Shown here in pieces: positions 1 to 12,087 of a stretch of 64,000 bases of DNA. Source of the DNA: Melampsora larici-populina 98AG31. Its lineage: Eukaryota; Basidiomycota; Pucciniomycetes; Pucciniales; Melampsoraceae. The translations under genes and the position numbers were made by a program. The notes beneath the pieces were generated by a model. That model did no database searches. It saw only the letters and a list, made by a program, of their open reading frames with translations, and was not told the DNA's origin. Where the stretch lies: positions 897,775 through 961,774 of the forward strand of contig NW_006768794.1 of assembly GCF_000204055.1 (NCBI RefSeq). Reading direction: 5' to 3'. Numbering within the stretch: the stretch's first letter is position 1; each line of letters begins with the position of its first letter.

Positions 1-3000
1 AATTCCTCATTCTTGGGAAATTGTCATGAGATGTGTATGAGAATGAAATGTTGAAAAAAATTGACTTTTGATTGTTTTCTTCCTCTTTTTTTTCCTCTTG
101 TTAACATGTCATGTGATCTACTTAATAAAGAGATTCCTATGTTTTGAGGGGACAACACTCAAGAGAAATTATGCACACCCAGATGAACGGCATCAAGAAC
201 CCACCCGTCATCGAGGAGAATAACAACCTAAGACTCCCTGAGTACGTTGTCAATGAGACATCAGTTCTGAAAGACTGGCCAACAAAAGCTTCCTGTGAGA
301 TGAACCTGGAAGAATCATTAGAAGTTAAAGGTCAACCATGAATTGGTGCATCCTGATCTCACTACCTATACTAATTGCAAATTGAATCATCATTTCTTCA
401 TTTCATGATTACAAGTTGAAGGTCAACTATGAATTAGTTTATCCATCAATCAACAGATCAACCGTAACTGAATTCTTTCTTCAACCCTGCATTCCATGAA
501 TAACATACTCAGCCTATTTTGCAAATCCTATTTTCCCGCCTATCCAGCAAACACGTACTCCCCACCATACAAACATCATTTCATAAGGATCTTCAGGAAA
601 TTCACCTCGCCTAATTTTTTGGGCTTCACCTAGATCTCTTTCTCCCACTCTACACTTGCTAAGTTGGAAATTGCATAATCCCTCTAATTGTATGTGCTCA
701 AATTTCTCGACTAAAACTGCTCTTTTATATCTTCCATCATCATATTAAACTAATTACTCCCACATCTTGTTTCATTGTCTAAACCTACTGCTACCACCCG
801 TTATCCAATCTACATGTCTGGCCCGTTTGAACGACTGGCGTATACTCATTTTATAATTTGCAAATAACACTCATATTGATCACTCTACTATTTTATCCGT
901 CTAGATCTCATCGGAAGATACACCAAGTACACCAAATCAGGAAAGTATTTGGGTGCCTCCTGTTCCCGGGGTCTCACCCAACAACACCCAAGATAGTTTA
1001 TGTATCATTGTCAATTTTGATGATGTGTACGTTGGTCTGACTCATCAGCGTAGTCCCAACATCACTCATGATGATCATCATTTTCATATTATTCATATTA
1101 AAGGAGATACATGAATTCAAACAAAATTCAACAAAACCTCCACTTCCTGCTCGGAAAATTGTGAGTTTTGAATGGCTCAAGTTTCCGACTTCAAACTTTC
1201 ATCTTCATATTACTTGGATGATTTTCAAATCATCATCAATCAATCTTATGAATCTAAATCACATCCACCTTCAATCAATCGGTTCAAAGTCTTCTCAATA
1301 TGTCCTATCAAACCCATCTCAATTCCCAAATCATGATGTCATGATTTCTCCCAATTGTTTGGTATCATTTCCTCAGATCCGGGATGTTGTTCAATCCATC
1401 ACCGATCCATGAGAGGTAAGATTGATCAAATCAAATGTTAGGAAGTAAGTTCTACTTCTCACATTTCATCGTTGTAGTTCTGGATTGATGGTTTTCACTT
1501 TTCTGGAATAGGCATCTCACCACTGATGCTACCATCAAGCATCCAGTACTCAATCAACCCGCTTCCACCGGTGGTAGAGTCTGAGAAGACTTGGAAGGAA
1601 TTTCCAAAATGGTGTCAGTCATGATTCTCATCACCTGTCTTCATACATCATCATAACCGACTTCAATTGACTTGACCTTTTTTAGACGTGTGATGACTGT
1701 GAACAAGATTTTCATGCAGCCATGTTCAACAAAGGCATGGCGAAAGGTTCCATAGGTTAGTTTTCCATTCATCCAACTCTTAACCATCAGATTTAAGAAT
1801 CCTCACGACTTGATTTGTTTCAATAACTCACCAATTGGATCAACTTCAGATGGAACCCTTTCTTATCCTTAACAAAACTTCCACCTTGACTTTTGGTACG
1901 CATCAAATTGGGTCGCATCCATCTCAATCAACATCCACATCGAAGTCCAACCTTTTTGATGATCAATTGAAAGTGAAGGATGGTTGAGACACTTCCAGAT
2001 CACTCGGCCTCTTCAAAAATCAACTCCTTTGATAGCATCATATTCTGATCGTTCCTAATAGTTTCTTTCCAAATGATTATCACCATTTTCAAAATTCAAT
2101 ACGAGATTCGATCTATATCACTTCGTTCATATCAAAGGCAAACTATGAATTCAGACAAACATCAACAAAACCTTCACTTTTAGATGCCTAATTCTGTGAG
2201 TTTTTACCAGCCAATGCTCACACTAATTACTTTCTATCTTCATACCACTTTCAATAAACCATCGATGCATGTTTCCACCTTACTCCGGAAGCAGTACTTT
2301 GGATTAGGACAATATTGTAATGTACGATGTTTTAAATCAAATCAATCATTTCTCAGGCAGATCGACCGATTTCACACCACCTTGATTGAAAAGTCGTTTT
2401 GGACCTCAATATTGGTGTTTTAATTCAAGGTAAGCTGCTTACTGGGTTATTTCAATAGATTAATGGATCGTATAAAAGATAAAATCAACACTAAAAAGAC
2501 TCGATCGTTTCTTTTTGTGTTGTTTGTCTTGATTGGCATCCGATCGATTGATTATTTATGTATAAGGAGAATCAATCAAGTTATTGATTTTATAACATAA
2601 CCGAGTTCCTTTTGATGGTTCCTTTCAGAATTTGATCGAGGTGTCTCACTTCCAAATTATAGATCAATTTAGTGTTATAATTTTTTTGATAGTCGATTGC
2701 ACAACACTAACAAGACTTAACTTTTATCAACTTTGATTGGAATCACATCGGATCGATGAATCAATCAATTTCAAGGCAAAAAGAAATCATTTGAATTGTT
2801 TCCTTTTTTTGTCCAAGCAATCCTTCAATCAACTCACTAATTCATTCCCTAGCTTGCGTATGTAAACTCTTTGGATTGAAATGGTACCTCTCCCTTCTAC
2901 TTCTTCAAACTTTTACAATGTTGATATCTGAGAAGAATGACCATGATCAAATCTTTTATTTGTTTCTTGATTTGATTGGGTTTTTTATAAATTGCTTTGT

Positions 3001-3582
3001 CAAAATCACTCAACATCAACACAATGATCATTTGATTGATCCATATATTAATCCACATATACACTCCTCATTGTCTGTGAGTATGAGATTCAACAAAAAA
3101 GGCAATCATGACATCATCAAGTGCTTTCTTTGGTCTAGGGGATATTGAACAGCATGAACAATGACTGTTTCCTTCCGGAGCTCATTGAGTTCAATTTGTG
3201 TAATCTGAAGGCCTGTTTTTTTTAAATGTGGTTTCCAAAAGTCTTACTCACATGGGAAAGGAAATTTCACATCATGCTCTTTTTTGATTCAATAATCTGA
3301 CTGTAGTCATTCTGGAAGTTGCAGCACTCCAAACAAATTACCAATGATCTGTTTGGAACTTCAATTTCTCTTTCTCAATTCATGAACTTCAAGATTCTAA
3401 CAGAAGGAAAAGGCAAGACCATTTTTGCTAAAATCAAGGTGTATTTTATCATCATATTCAACTTGCAACTATTTTTTAGTCTTGAATACATAGATTGGTT
3501 GGTCCATTTGCTAAACTGTCTCAAAGCAATCAAATGAAATGAGAAAGAATTTTTAAGACCAAAACTTGCACTCAAGTCAAAT
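1..3582. other. Gene-free AT-rich stretch
   Basis: I see no defensible gene here. Open frames are short, lack recognisable domains and do not connect through plausible introns. A short frame at 144-341 (65 codons) has no recognisable motif. The stretch around 2440-2530 resembles 60350-60440 (shared block around ATAAAAGATAA followed by TTTCTTTTTGT), so at least part is dispersed repeat. Confidence 0.5.
1100..2203 (+). repeat. Diverged direct repeat, about 65 bp, two copies
   Basis: Copy 1 (about 1100-1165) and copy 2 (about 2134-2202) share a series of blocks: AAAGG, ATGAATTCA, ACAAA, TCAACAAAACCT and CACTT, and both end near CTGTGAG or TTGTGAG. The copies are about 1.03 kb apart. They may mark a duplicated segment or two fragments of one dispersed repeat. 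Confidence 0.4.
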
Positions 3583-4995
3583 CAACACCGAGACAGCAGC
3601 GCTCAGGATAGCGCTAGCGTCAAGTTAGCGTAACTCCAGGCACAAAGCTATCTGATAGTGTTGCGCCTTTCATAAGAGTTACGTTGGCAGCCCCGGATAA
3701 CGGGGCTTTTTTCTAAGAGTTACGTTAGCAAACCGCGTTAACACGGCTTCCTTTTCCAAGTTACGCATCCGCCGCGCACCCTGCTACCGTAGCTCTGTTG
3801 TGCATAAGCAAAATCAGGGCCAGCCTCTTCCTGATGGTGCCTCCTCATAACTCCTTACAATGTGAACTCAAGAATCATTCTCATCAACAACATCAGCAAC
3901 ACAATAAAAAATAAAACCAATCAACAAACTTAACAAAGTCCCTTGGGCATTTGGCGCAAGGGACTTTGTTAAGTGTGACCAATCGACATTCACCAACACC
4001 AATCACACAAATAGCATCAGATTCAGGGTCAAATAACAAAAAAAGAACTAGAAATCAAACTAATTCAAGTACCATCTCATCAGAAGAAAATCTAGAAGTT
4101 TAACTAGATTTAAATCAGATTCTGATAGGTCAACTCAAATATCAATCAAATCACGATCAAATATAACTACTGAAAGTTCAGAATCAGAATCAGATTCAGA
4201 TTCAAAATCAGGTTTGATTCAATTATCATCTCAGTCTCAATCAAAACAAATCAAATTATCAACTTCATCAAATCATCATGTTAGGACTCAGCAGACCAGG
4301 ATAGTTGGAAGATAATGAAGAATTACTTGGAGAATCAACTTCAGATGATGAATTAGCATCGAAAAGACCGATTACTAGATTGGAATCAAAAATATCAACT
4401 GAAACTAACATGAATATAGTATTATAGTAATAGCAGGAATGGGACTCATCAATCTTTTTCTAATTCAAATCTAATTAAAGCCATTCAATGTAAAGGCAAA
4501 CAAATTTCAAACAATTAAACACGACCAGCTTCAAGCCTTCCTTCATTAACCAATTTGACATCTCACAAACTGACTTGATTCTTTCATAAACATCACCTTG
4601 ATTTATCTAAACTACAAAATATAATCAAGTCTTATCCTCAATGCTTAATCTTGCTGATCAAACCTGGATTTGATCATTGATCTGAACTGAATGGGAATCA
4701 TGGTTGTATGAATCAAGATTACATTTACAATTATATGATCAAGTTTTAGTCAATTAAATTTATATTTCTTTGAGATTTTTTTAGCCTGATAACAAGATGC
4801 CATAGAGATAACATAGCGCATATCTCTATGCAACATCATTGAGATAGCGCACAAGTGTCATAAAAGTTGCGCTAATTTAGATAGCGTAACTGAGGGAGCA
4901 GCGTTAGCACATTGAGAAATTTCCTGATAACTCATAGAGTTACTCTACACGCAACTTGCATTGTAACGCTGCATTGCGCTGCTGTCTCAGCGTTG
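3583..4995. mobile_element. Non-autonomous TIR element, 1.4 kb, 7-bp target duplication
   Basis: The left end starts CAACACCGAGACAGCAGCGC. The right end, on the minus strand, starts CAACGCTGAGACAGCAGCGC, giving about 20 bp of matching terminal inverted repeat. Both ends are flanked by the 7-bp direct repeat GTCAAAT (3576-3582 and 4996-5002). The terminal 200 bp on each side is rich in short GC motifs such as AGCGC, TAGCG and GTTACG, unlike the AT-rich core. The core has no long open frame and low-complexity TCAGAATCAGA-type repeats near 4180-4210. Its CAACRC termini and 7-bp duplication match the hAT element at 31.8 kb, so it may be mobilised by a related transposase (inference). Confidence 0.75.
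3933..3969. repeat. 37-bp palindrome, ACAAAGTCCC TIR pair, TA-flanked
   Basis: ACAAAGTCCCTT is followed by a 13-bp loop and then AAGGGACTTTGT, and the whole is flanked by TA on both sides. The arm equals the terminus of the 1.1-kb element at 36558-37650, so this looks like a minimal derivative with almost no interior. It lies inside the 3583-4995 element. Confidence 0.6.
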
Positions 4996-6744
4996 GTCAA
5001 ATACAGTAGAATTATGATTCTGTCAAGTGTTTTTTTGTGAAACAATGTGAAATTCTCTGGGTTGTGAGCTGTGAACAGAGACATATTTGGTTGGGCATAT
5101 TAAGCCCTAGATTTTTCCTTTTGTACACTGAATTTGTATGGAGAAGTGTAGCAGTGTAGCAGTGTGTCAATCAATTGGAAAGCAAGAAAATGCAATGAAC
5201 AATAAGGAGAGACCCTTTCAATGAGACCACTTATTGATTAAACTCAGAATCAGGTAAATGCAAAAAGTCCTTGACTGCCTTTCTTCATCAAGTGTGTTTG
5301 AATAGGTTGTTCACCATTGTCTGTGTTGAAAAAATGGCAACTACCGCAGTGTATAATGAAAAAAAAAGACAATGAACAATTATTATGAGTTGCTTTAAGT
5401 TTTGCAGAGAACAATTCATTGATCTCTGAGTTGTAGAAGCTTCAATAAGGGCAAATATTTACCACTTGGACATGACCTATATGAAAAGTTTGCCAATGTA
5501 AAACAGTTGTTTGAACAACAATGATGTGAGGGGAAATCAAGCATGTGCAACAAATCATGCATATTGAATTGTTAATATTATGAGCAAATATTGAAACTGG
5601 GGAAACAGAAAGTTTTTCTTTTGTTTGAGCAAGAAATTCACAAGTGGATTGTTGCTTCTCCCAAATTTAGAGTACCAACAACCAAACTGAAGACATCCTT
5701 GGGCCAGAAATGCAGCTGTTGCACGCTCAGCTGCTGGTACCCTGCGGAATCTACATGCCACACTGTTGCGCAAATGTTGTATAAATGTTGCGGGTAAACC
5801 CAACACACAACAAGGTCTTTGGAATCAGAGTTTTTTTCTGACTGCAACAGCACTTTTTGTGTTGTGGTCCACAAAACCATTGATTTTTGAGGTTCTTTGA
5901 CGCTGTTGTGCATGGTGCGTTGCGCAACGTGTGATCTGGTGTGAAACTCATCCCCCCTATTTCATGCTGTGGTGCTAGGAGCAATGTAACTTGATTGGCG
6001 GACTGTATGCTATGTGTTGCGGAGCAACACAGCCAGAAATGTACTTTTTGCACTGCGCTGCCGGCTGGAGATGATGAGAAACAATACTTCATCTTGCCAG
6101 CAGCTCCTACATATCTAATACTTAGGTTCATGAACCACTAGCAGCCAAGCTGTTTCATTAACATACAAATTTGCAATTGAGAGTTCATTGGAACAATTTG
6201 TCTGTGTATTGCTTCTTGACCACTCCTATGATGATATACACAATAAGTGTTTTATATACTGTGACAGAACAATACTTGAGGTGCTCTGATATTGAAACTG
6301 TTAGGGGTTAGGGTTTAGTGGGTTAGGCTTAGGATAAGGATATCATCACCCCGCCCCAAGGTTATGTAACTATAAATCTGTTCAAATTGACCATCATTCC
6401 TCCCATTCCTTCATCTCACCACATTTAGCATTCATGATCAGCATGACCTCCATAACCTACTTTTCCTCATCCCTGTCCCATTGCTTGCTACCAGCAGCAG
6501 ATATAACAGTTCTCCCTTGGATTGCATTGATTTACTTTTAGTTGCCTCAACCGTGTAATATACTTAGGCATATATAGTGCTCTGCATACTGTATTGAGTG
6601 ATCAACACTATTACAGGATATAATTTGCTGAATTGACATCCAAACACTCACCCCCCACAAAGCCTTCCTGTATGGGTGATGTTTGAGCCAGAATAGCCTC
6701 CAACATTATTTACAAATTAATCTAAGATGAGCTCTTCACATAGT
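4996..6744. other. Gene-free stretch with a GC-rich palindromic patch
   Basis: No supported gene. Between about 5695 and 6075 the composition becomes GC-richer with palindromes such as GTGTTGCGGAGCAACAC (about 6015-6031) and related TTGCGCAA motifs, and two related blocks beginning CCAGAAATG occur (about 5704 and 6034). It resembles a small decayed repeat whose ends I could not fix. Around 6301-6333 there are telomere-like TTAGGG and GGGTTAGG motifs. Confidence 0.4.
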
Positions 6745-6771
6745 GCGGCGCCCGCCGCTCAATTTGGCTAG
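6745..6771 (+). mobile_element. Helitron-like 3' terminus (hairpin + CTAG)
   Basis: The hairpin GCGGCGCCCGCCGC (6745-6758) is followed nine bases later by CTAG (6768-6771) and then T. A GC hairpin about ten bases before CTRR, with insertion before T, is the classic Helitron 3' end. The same hairpin and CTAGT arrangement recurs at 14582 and, inverted, at 63354. I found no Rep/helicase gene and could not place the 5' TC end. Confidence 0.55.
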
Positions 6772-8821
6772 TGGAGGATTTTATTAAAGGAAGGAGACTT
6801 ACACGAAAAGTGGAAACATGTAATGGAAGGGTTGACGGTCGGGTTTCATCAAGGGATACCAGAGCATAGTTTAGGAAATCTAAAATGGTTCACTCCGGAC
6901 AACCATTCCTCAGCCTTAGCGGTACAAGATAAAATAATGGCAAATTTGTTTAAGGAAAGGAGACTTAAACATATCTTTGGACCATTTAGCCATGAAGAAG
7001 TGTATAATCGACTGGGTTTCTTTAGGTCGAATCCAATGGGGAGCGTGGTGAACAATGACGGATCCTTACGTATGATAAATGATTTATCCTATCCCCGCAA
7101 TAAAGAATTTATGAAGGCTCTGAAAAAGACATTATTGGATGATAGAGAAGACTACAACAAACTTGTTAGAATGGTACAATCAGATGGTGCTAAAAAATGG
7201 TCAGAAGATCACGAACCTGAGGATATCACAGACAAGCTCCCTTCAATGTTTCCTTCGTAGATAAAGCCAATTTCAAGACGACTTGGGATGACTTTGCGGC
7301 AGTAGCATCTTACTTTAGATCGAAGATTTAGGCCACGCGTGGCCCTCACCACAAGCCCTTCATGACCTTCATAGTGCATGAAGTTCAGCTTAATTCCCCT
7401 TCAAAGAGTGCCTTAAGCAGGAAGTAGCACCTGAAGATGAGTTGGGCTATGATCAAAAGTTGTTTCAAGGGCAGCACACCAAGGCTTGGTCAGGACTGGG
7501 CCACGGCCTGGCCACAGCCTAGCCACGAAAAAAGCGCCGGTGTGAGCGTGAGTTTCCTTCGTAGATAAAGCCATTTCAAGACACTTGGGATGACTTTGCG
7601 GCAGTAGCATCTTACTTTAGATTGAAGATTGGAATCAAATCTTAGTAGCACTTTATGATTGGCAGAAGGCATATCGACAAGGAGCGACTCACACGTCCCA
7701 ATGGCAATTTTTGACAATCAAGGATTTTAGAGGCAATGTTTGGATCGACACCCGAATCCCTTTTGGAGGTGTGGCAGGATGCGGGACTTTTGATTGGATG
7801 GCGGATGCATGGCAAGATATAATATTGAAAACTCTGAGAGTGGATCGGATCTTCCGGTGGGTTGATGACAACGTGTTTGTAAAAGAATGGGATAGCACTT
7901 TGAGTATGGAGACGGTGCGACAAGTCAGTAAAAATTTCGGGGTACAATCAAATGACGAAAAATTCTGCGATTGGGAGGTAGAACAAAAATACTTAGGGTT
8001 TATTTGGAATGGAGATAATAAGACGGTACAATTACCACAGGAAAAACTAGATGAAAGAAAACAACAAATTGAAGAATTTTTGACCCTCAGAAAGAAATGG
8101 AAGTTGAAAGATGTGGAAAAATTAGTGGGAAGATCAATTCACCTAATTCATATCTTGCCTCACAGGAAGTGCTACATGTGGAATTTATATGAGTGGCAAG
8201 CAGAATGGTTTAATTCAAGCGCACTCCGAGGTGTACTGGAAGATGAGAGAATAGATCTACTGGAGTGGTGCGAAACCTCAAAGAATTTCAACCACTTTTG
8301 ATTTGTACCCGAAGTGGAACCCGTAGAGATTGGATGGGTAGGTGACGCCAGTACGAGTTACGGTATTGGTATACTTATAAGCAACAGGTGGGCGAGGTTT
8401 GAGTTAAGAGAAGGATGGGATTTCAACGGCCTGTCACAAGACAGTCAGAAACGTGACATCAATTGGCTAGAAACGGTAGCAATACGAATTAGGCTTACAT
8501 GTAGTCCAAGCCATCCTACCAACGTTTGGCCGCTGATTTCTCTTACTCACCAATAATACAACTTCCCAAGAAGCGGCAAGAAACAGAAAGTCGAAGCATC
8601 GATTAGTGAATGACAAGTGGCGGAGGATTCAGAAAGATCTGGCTTGCTTTCAGTGTGATATTGTCACAAACCGAGTAACGTCCAAAGGAAACATTGCCAA
8701 CGGATTATCACGAGGTGATCAAGGCCTACTGGAAAACTATCAAGAAGTAATTATAAGCATCCCTTCGGACTTGAGTAACCTGTCGAAAAGAGGGACACAG
8801 AAGAAGAAAGATGGAAAATGA
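6772..8821 (+). pseudogene. Relic reverse transcriptase/RNase H, DIRS-like retroelement
   Basis: Decayed coding pieces line up in order. At 6823-7256 there is an RT finger region with motifs GPFSHEEV, NPMGSV and LRMINDLSYPR. A short block at 7249-7330, repeated at 7552-7635, includes TWDDFAAVASYF in a shifted frame. At 7649-8301 lies the palm region with LYDWQKAYRQ, FGGVAGCGTF, the catalytic RWVDDNVF and KYLGFIW, then GRSIHLIHILPHR. At 8314-8556 an RNase H-like piece reads VGDASTSYGIG and INWLETVAIRIRL, and 8606-8821 may be a further tail. Frameshifts, stops and an internal insertion make it nonfunctional. The motif spacing is that of tyrosine-recombinase (DIRS-type) elements of basidiomycetes, but I see no tyrosine recombinase, so the family assignment is tentative. 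Confidence 0.7.
7249..7635 (+). repeat. About 80-bp direct repeat flanking a 220-bp GC-rich insert
   Basis: The block beginning TTTCCTTCGTAGATAAAGCC and ending near TACTTTAGAT occurs at 7249-7330 and again at 7553-7635 with a few small differences. The DNA between them (about 7333-7551) opens with the palindrome GGCCACGCGTGGCC and closes with repeated GGCC and GCCAC motifs. The repeat lies inside the RT relic, so the insert split and duplicated RT coding sequence. Confidence 0.75.
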
Positions 8822-9698
8822 GAAGAAGGTCAAACATTTCCTAATGAATGAATTTGGGTGAGTTGATTAGATAAGAAGAGGAAGGTGATATCAAACTGAC
8901 CTTATCTCCTGACTGAATGGGTATAGAATAATAACGTGGCAAGAGAATCCAGTGCAGAGACGGTTCCTGAGTGGGAGTTGATCTCAAGCTACGTTAGAAA
9001 ACTATAGCACGGCGGTATCAAAGTTGGTGAAGTTCGGAGTCTCGGAGAATATTGGAGGGAGGGGAGTCCTACCTCTAAGTGAAGATATGTTGAAATTATC
9101 ATCAAACATATAAAAGAAAGATTGCTCGATACAAAAAAAAGTCAACGTAAAAGATGAATGTTGTAATCGTTACCTTTGCTGCGTCCTCTGCACCCTACGT
9201 TGCCGCCGCACTGCTGTAAGTTGACCAACCCGCTGCCTAAATCCTCCCGCACATTACAAACCTTGCCTTAGTGATCGCAGTGTCACCTTTGCTGTTGCTA
9301 TCACTCACCTACAAAACCCCTGAGCGACGTCACTTTCTCTGCCGTGCCACACTGGTTGTAGTCACCATCACCAACTGTACAAACCAGTCTGACCAACGCT
9401 TCTACAACGCCTATTGTCGCAGGGGCCGGGTCGGAGTCGATAACAGTTATCTTAATTTGCAGACCAATGGTTCCCCGCGACCAGCTTACACTGTACCCCA
9501 CAGAGCTCATAAGTGTTGGCATCGCTCAACTGTACTACCATTGGCATCAGCCGCCCTCATTTTCAAATCACGCGTTTGACATCGCGTATACACCAATACA
9601 AAGCTTGCATTGCTATATACTGCCAAACCCTTCTTTACCACCTATCCAAGAATCTTTGTCACAAGCATGTCTCTACATTCCTTAGCTTTGTACACACT
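8822..9698. other. Gene-free stretch
   Basis: No supported gene. The segment from about 9170 to 9690 is GC-richer and pyrimidine-rich on the plus strand, and it leads directly into the decayed gene copy that follows. It may contain unrecognised 5' parts of that copy. Confidence 0.35.
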
Positions 9699-10553
9699 GT
9701 GTTTCAGCAGCATATTCTGGATTAAAACCACTGTATGTTGTTTCTTCACACCGGCTGATATATTTGTTGATATTTCCTCTACAAATTGATGCAAACAGAT
9801 TCTCACAGCGAATCTCAATCCAAATATTTTGAAAGCAATGTGTTAATTGATACAGGGTTGCTTCAAGGCGTCACTTTATTGATTGTTGCTAAACATGGTG
9901 AAACTGCCATCAACACCCACCACACTTTATTGGTTGACAGCAAAGTTGCAGCGGGTAGGAAACAACAATGCCATTTGCCCTTCTTTGAAGATCCAAATCA
10001 TGCTATCCAGTTCCATCCACCCCATTGTTGATCTTTGTTTGTTGCACANNNNNNNNNNNNNNNNNNNNNNNNNNNNNNNNNNNNNNNNNNNNNNNNNNNN
10101 NNNNNNNNNNNNNNNNNNNNNNNNNNNNNNNNNNNNNNNNNNNNNNNNGGTCCATATGTTGAAGTAATCAGATGCCTCCACCAAAGCTCAATTGGTGGCG
10201 TAAGCTCCAGAACGTATACGGATCTATGGTTCTGACTAACCAGATTCCTTCGCTGTTGATCAAACGTCATATATATTAGCCCGTGGAATTCTTTGCTGAT
10301 TTACATCATCGGATCTGACCTTACTGCCTCACTATGTATTAATGCACTGGCCATTGGTAACATAATCACACTATGGGGCGCTGTAATTGGTCATAACATG
10401 GACACTAATACATGGGAAATCAGGGTAGGTCCAACTCAATTTGTGTGTCTCTGTGCAACACTTGACTGGTCCTTTATTAGACATCCAAAATACAAACCAT
10501 TTACTGCAAGCCTCATCTCCTCCAAAGTTATTGGCAGCAAGGCTTTGCACTGA
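9699..10553 (+). pseudogene. Decayed spliced gene, copy A of a duplicated family
   Basis: A short exon-like piece starting CAGCAGCATATTCTGG is followed by a GTATGT...CAG intron (about 9733-9798). The next coding piece contains LLQGVTLLIV, EINTHH-like residues, KVAAG and FFEDPNHAI. After the assembly gap a second block reads LAIGNIITLWGAVIGHNMDT then NTWEI (about 10340-10420). Copy B at 12.1-12.8 kb has the same intron position and the same two blocks in the same order. Frames shift between blocks, so I call it a pseudogene. I do not recognise the family; the short hydrophobic motifs give no catalytic signature. Confidence 0.5.
10049..10148. other. Assembly gap, 100 N
   Basis: Exactly 100 undetermined bases, the conventional size for a gap of unknown length. 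It falls between the two conserved blocks of copy A. The corresponding stretch in copy B (about 12400-12540) shows what is probably missing. Confidence 0.99.
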
Positions 10554-12087
10554 TTTTGACATCATAATATTATCTCATTCTCTGAACATGCTTATGTCCT
10601 ACATTTGGAAGACCAATAAAACATGAGTTACAAGTCGGTTTTTTACACTGTCATATATTGAGTTTCCAGATTTCTATATGTCCACCATAATACATAATGC
10701 GTTGTTATTCACCTGTCATCTTCATCCAATCCAGTTGTAGGGCTCCGATTTATACCATGAAAATACAACATTGTCGTAATGCATACATGTTCCTCCAGAG
10801 CCAGCCCACATAATTGCAGTGAATGCATTGTTATTCACTGCTCATTTTCACTCAATCCAGTCCTAGAACCCCAGATTTCTACCGCAAAAATACACCGATA
10901 CCTGTTTATAGACTTACTGCCCGCCCATTCTGCATAATTGCAGTGACTACTGCACCAAACCCATTAAATGGTGTGCAGTTGTGACAGTATCCAGTTCAAT
11001 TACACATGGTGTGCCTGCACATTGCCCTTTTTTTGCTGTGCTGCAGGCGCCATTTAATGCCTAATTTTCTGACATCACCATACCATGTGACTTTGCCAAA
11101 CAATACCTGGTGCACTTTCAAACTGACTTGCTTTGTTTCTAGAATCAACATGCCAGTCGATTCATAGTTTGCTATGCTTTACCCATGCCAATTCAAAAAA
11201 CTGTCACAACATAGGCCTTGACAAAGAGCGCAATATACAGGTACAGTAACAGGGTACTGTAGTACAAAGATGGGACTCATTGTGACTGTCAGCCATTTCT
11301 CTCACTACAATAACTTCTGCGCCTAAAAACCACTGCGTTTCTGACCAGATTAACAAAGTCACATACGTCCAGCACAAGATGCCACAGTTGGCTGTCAACA
11401 AGGAGTTAAAACTGTCCGACATAACCCCAAGTGCTTTTTGGTCAACAACCTCAACTCCATAAAACAATTTTTAAGGATTTGGTCAAGAAACACTTATGCA
11501 TCATTGCTCAAACCACGTGCCAGGCTCAGATGTTATACATTTTGAAAACACCTTGGTGTCACTATGCTCACTTTTGTGTCAATTTATGCCGCTATTTTTG
11601 ATGAATTGTTGAACACTGCCACTATCTTTTAGCCGCTGAAGCCAGCTACCGTGGCAGTGATTCTTACTCTGCTGCTTCCTACATCACTCACGGGGCCCAG
11701 CCATTTGCTCATTACTCTATGACGGAGCCCACAACACTGATGTAATACTCAGTGACAGCCTATTGCCATCAAAATGAACTAGCATTGAGACGTGCCACCA
11801 ACCTCAAGATTGCAAATGTGTTAGTCAAAAGAGCAAACAACCTGAGACGCCTGGTTGACAATTGTTAAATGCCATCTAGCAACATCAATTTATAAAATCA
11901 CAGTTTAGCATACTTAATCTTCATTTCTGATCACCTAAATCATTCTTATCCATCTCTGCTAAGACCACTGCAAACTGATTTCTGCACCTTTGGTCACATA
12001 ATCCTGACCATTTACCACTTTCTCAATAAGTTTGACTCCCTCAATGAAAAATTACTCTTTGTTGCACTTTCCATTACATTTCAGCAG
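10554..12087. other. Gene-free stretch between the two decayed copies
   Basis: No supported gene. The first part carries the approximate tandem repeat described separately. The part from 11600 to 12080 is pyrimidine-rich on the plus strand and may be the decayed 5' region of copy B. Confidence 0.4.
10686..10945 (+). repeat. Diverged tandem repeat, about 120-bp unit
   Basis: Two units share GTTGTTATTCAC or ATTGTTATTCAC, then CAATCCAG, then CGATTTATACC or AGATTTCTACC, then AAAATACA (starts near 10690 and 10812). A third unit begins at about 10922 with CCCATTCTGCATAATTGCAG, matching CCCACATAATTGCAG of the second unit, and then diverges. Confidence 0.45.

Noticed and set aside
5555..6131. Overlapping open frames on both strands in the GC-rich patch
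   Set aside because: Several frames overlap each other on both strands, none has a motif, and the DNA is full of palindromes. They look like chance frames in a repeat.
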